Positions 63,013 through 64,000 of a stretch of 64,000 nucleotides of DNA are shown here, one piece after another. The DNA lies in NCBI GenBank assembly GCA_000733415.1, contig KL662191.1, positions 3,051,015-3,115,014 on the forward strand, in the 5' to 3' direction. The notes beneath the pieces are model-generated. The model saw only the letters and a list, made by a program, of their open reading frames with translations. It was not told the origin of the DNA and made no database searches. Source of the DNA: [Leptolyngbya] sp. JSC-1 (GTDB taxonomy: Bacteria; Cyanobacteriota; Cyanobacteriia; Elainellales; Elainellaceae). The position numbers were made by a program, and so were the translations under genes. Numbering within the stretch: position 1 is the first letter of the stretch; each line of letters opens with the position of its first letter.

Positions 63013-63303
63013 ATGGCCTGCGATGAGCAGTTTTATCGGCTCTGTCAGGTCAACTGGGATTTGCGGCTGGAGCGCACGGCTAAAGGACAATTGCTTGGGT
63101 GAAGCGCCTGCTGCGCGCCAAAATGCAGAAATATCTGGAAAATGGGATGCAGTTGGGCTGGTTATTGACCCCCTATGACCAACCGGTGGATGTGTATCGA
63201 GCCGGTCAACCGGTTGAAGTTCTGCACTCGCCCGAGTAGCTCTCCGGTGAGCCAGTGTTGCCTGGATTTGTGTTGCAACTGGATGGAATTTTTGAGATGG
63301 AAT
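63013..63303 (+). pseudogene. Uma2-family remnant
   Basis: The plus strand reads MACDEQFYRLCQVNWDLRLE, RTAKGQLLG then TGA, which is the Uma2 N-terminus. After a jump it reads AKMQKYLENGMQLGWLLTPY, DQPVDVYRAGQPVEVLHSPE, then TAG, and LSGEPVLPGFVLQLDGIFE, which is the Uma2 C-terminus. The central catalytic region is deleted and there are two stops. It lies between AraC 4 and the receptor 4 operator. Confidence 0.88.
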
Positions 63304-63333
63304 TTTTTGAAGCAGCAGGGACTCTTTACCAAA

Positions 63334-64000
63334 CTACTGCCAGCGCTGGGTAGAGAATGTCTTAGGATTCACTCCAAAGGTTTTGCGAAACACGGCAGCA
63401 AATCGGCTCTGACTGGTATAGCCAACGGCTTGCGCTGCCTCGCGTACATTCATCCGTCCTTCTAGCAGCAGTAACCGGGCATGTTCCATACGACACCGAC
63501 GCAAATAGCCAAACACTGTCGTGCCAAAGAGTTGGCGAAATCCTTGCTTTAAAGTACATTCATTTAACCCGACCTGACGGGCAAGCTGCATCAACGACAG
63601 CGGCTGATCCAGATTTTGCTGCAAAATTTCCTTGACCCAATGCAATCGATCAACATCCTCGGGCTTTAAATGGACTAACGGCTGTTTTCCTTCTTGCGCC
63701 TCAATCTCTTGTTCCAAGATCAGGGTCATCAGTTCTAGAACTTTGCTTTCCAGAAACATTCGTTGAGTAAATCCCCGATACGGACACTGCAATATTTGCT
63801 GTAACGCCATCTGCATTCCTGCTGTTGCCTGCCCCGGACGAGTGTAATATTCGCGATTCGGATCGCCAATCAAATGCTGGAGCGCAGCAGGAATTTCTCC
63901 ATCCGGGTGTCCAGCAAACGAGCGAAAGACTTCTGGCTCTATATGCACACTAATCCACTGATTCGGTTGATTCGCATCCTGCTTTGACCGTCCTTCCGGT
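63334..64000 (-). CDS. AraC-family regulator (PchR-like), module 4, cut by window end
   Basis: The frame is open to the right edge: upstream of the GTG at 63948 it continues PEGRSKQDANQPNQWISVHI, which matches the sensing domain of AraC 2. So the 5' end lies outside the window. The double HTH is complete: LSLMQLARQVGLNECTLKQG, FRQLFGTTVFGYLRRCRMEH and VREAAQAVGYTSQSRFAAVF. It precedes receptor 4 on the same strand, across a Uma2 remnant and the best-kept tandem site. Its likely role matches the other three. Confidence 0.9.
   Translation of the reverse strand, partial: PEGRSKQDANQPNQWISVHIEPEVFRSFAGHPDGEIPAALQHLIGDPNREYYTRPGQATAGMQMALQQILQCPYRGFTQRMFLESKVLELMTLILEQEIEAQEGKQPLVHLKPEDVDRLHWVKEILQQNLDQPLSLMQLARQVGLNECTLKQGFRQLFGTTVFGYLRRCRMEHARLLLLEGRMNVREAAQAVGYTSQSRFAAVFRKTFGVNPKTFSTQRWQ

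Overview
The window looks cyanobacterial (filamentous Leptolyngbya- or Oculatella-like type; the genus cannot be fixed from sequence alone). The signs are scattered HIP1 octamers (GCGATCGC), Uma2-family genes, STAND ATPases with WD40 propellers, a DUF4278 protein, the slr1658/slr1659-type regulator pair, and TonB receptors with N-terminal AMIN domains. I saw no tRNA, rRNA or CRISPR array.

Layout. (1) 0-8.3 kb: an AAA-like ATPase, a secreted Spondin/CHRD/RTX protein, and a minus-strand signalling operon (PAS protein, MinD/ParA ATPase, SpoIIE-type phosphatase, ATPase-fold regulator, STAS-like protein). (2) 8.7-17.5 kb: an NB-ARC/WD40 protein, a second AAA-like ATPase, small proteins, a peptidoglycan-binding protein and leuA. 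(3) 17.8-24.8 kb: core siderophore uptake: tonB diverging from exbB-exbD-fecCD-fecCD-fecE-araC. (4) 25.0-33.6 kb: a type III CRISPR effector operon (cmr1, uma2, cmr6-like, csx11/cas10, cmr4, cmr5, RAMP) with no array and no adaptation genes. Its Cas10 lacks GGDD and has H-M in place of H-D, while Cmr4 keeps the slicer Asp, a III-C-like profile. (5) 33.7-64 kb: repeated AraC / TonB-receptor / lipoprotein-binding-protein modules, plus an MFS exporter, two exporter-fold ABC half-transporters, two sucrase/ferredoxin-like [2Fe-2S] proteins and several Uma2 genes.

How it fits together. Four intact receptors and a fifth, deletion-scarred receptor/binding-protein pair would feed different ferric siderophores to one FecCD2E permease, energised by TonB-ExbBD. 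Upstream of every intact receptor lies a tandem site with a spacing of exactly 21 bp (consensus about TCCGG-N-T-N-GGGCAAA). It is the best candidate operator for the near-identical AraC proteins. The CRISPR operon sits between the first AraC gene and the operator/receptor it would normally adjoin, so removing it restores the module seen three more times. The two ABC half-transporters carry complementary defects (Walker B Asp in one, LSAGQ signature in the other), as in heterodimers with one degenerate ATP site. Each is linked to a [2Fe-2S] ferredoxin-like protein, which suggests a second, reductase-coupled iron/siderophore pathway.

Genome decay and mobile repeats are conspicuous: a receptor/binding-protein deletion fusion, deleted DUF29 and Uma2 genes, palindromic repeats inserted in frame in two ATPase genes, and several pure tandem repeats (7, 8, 16 and 28 bp units).
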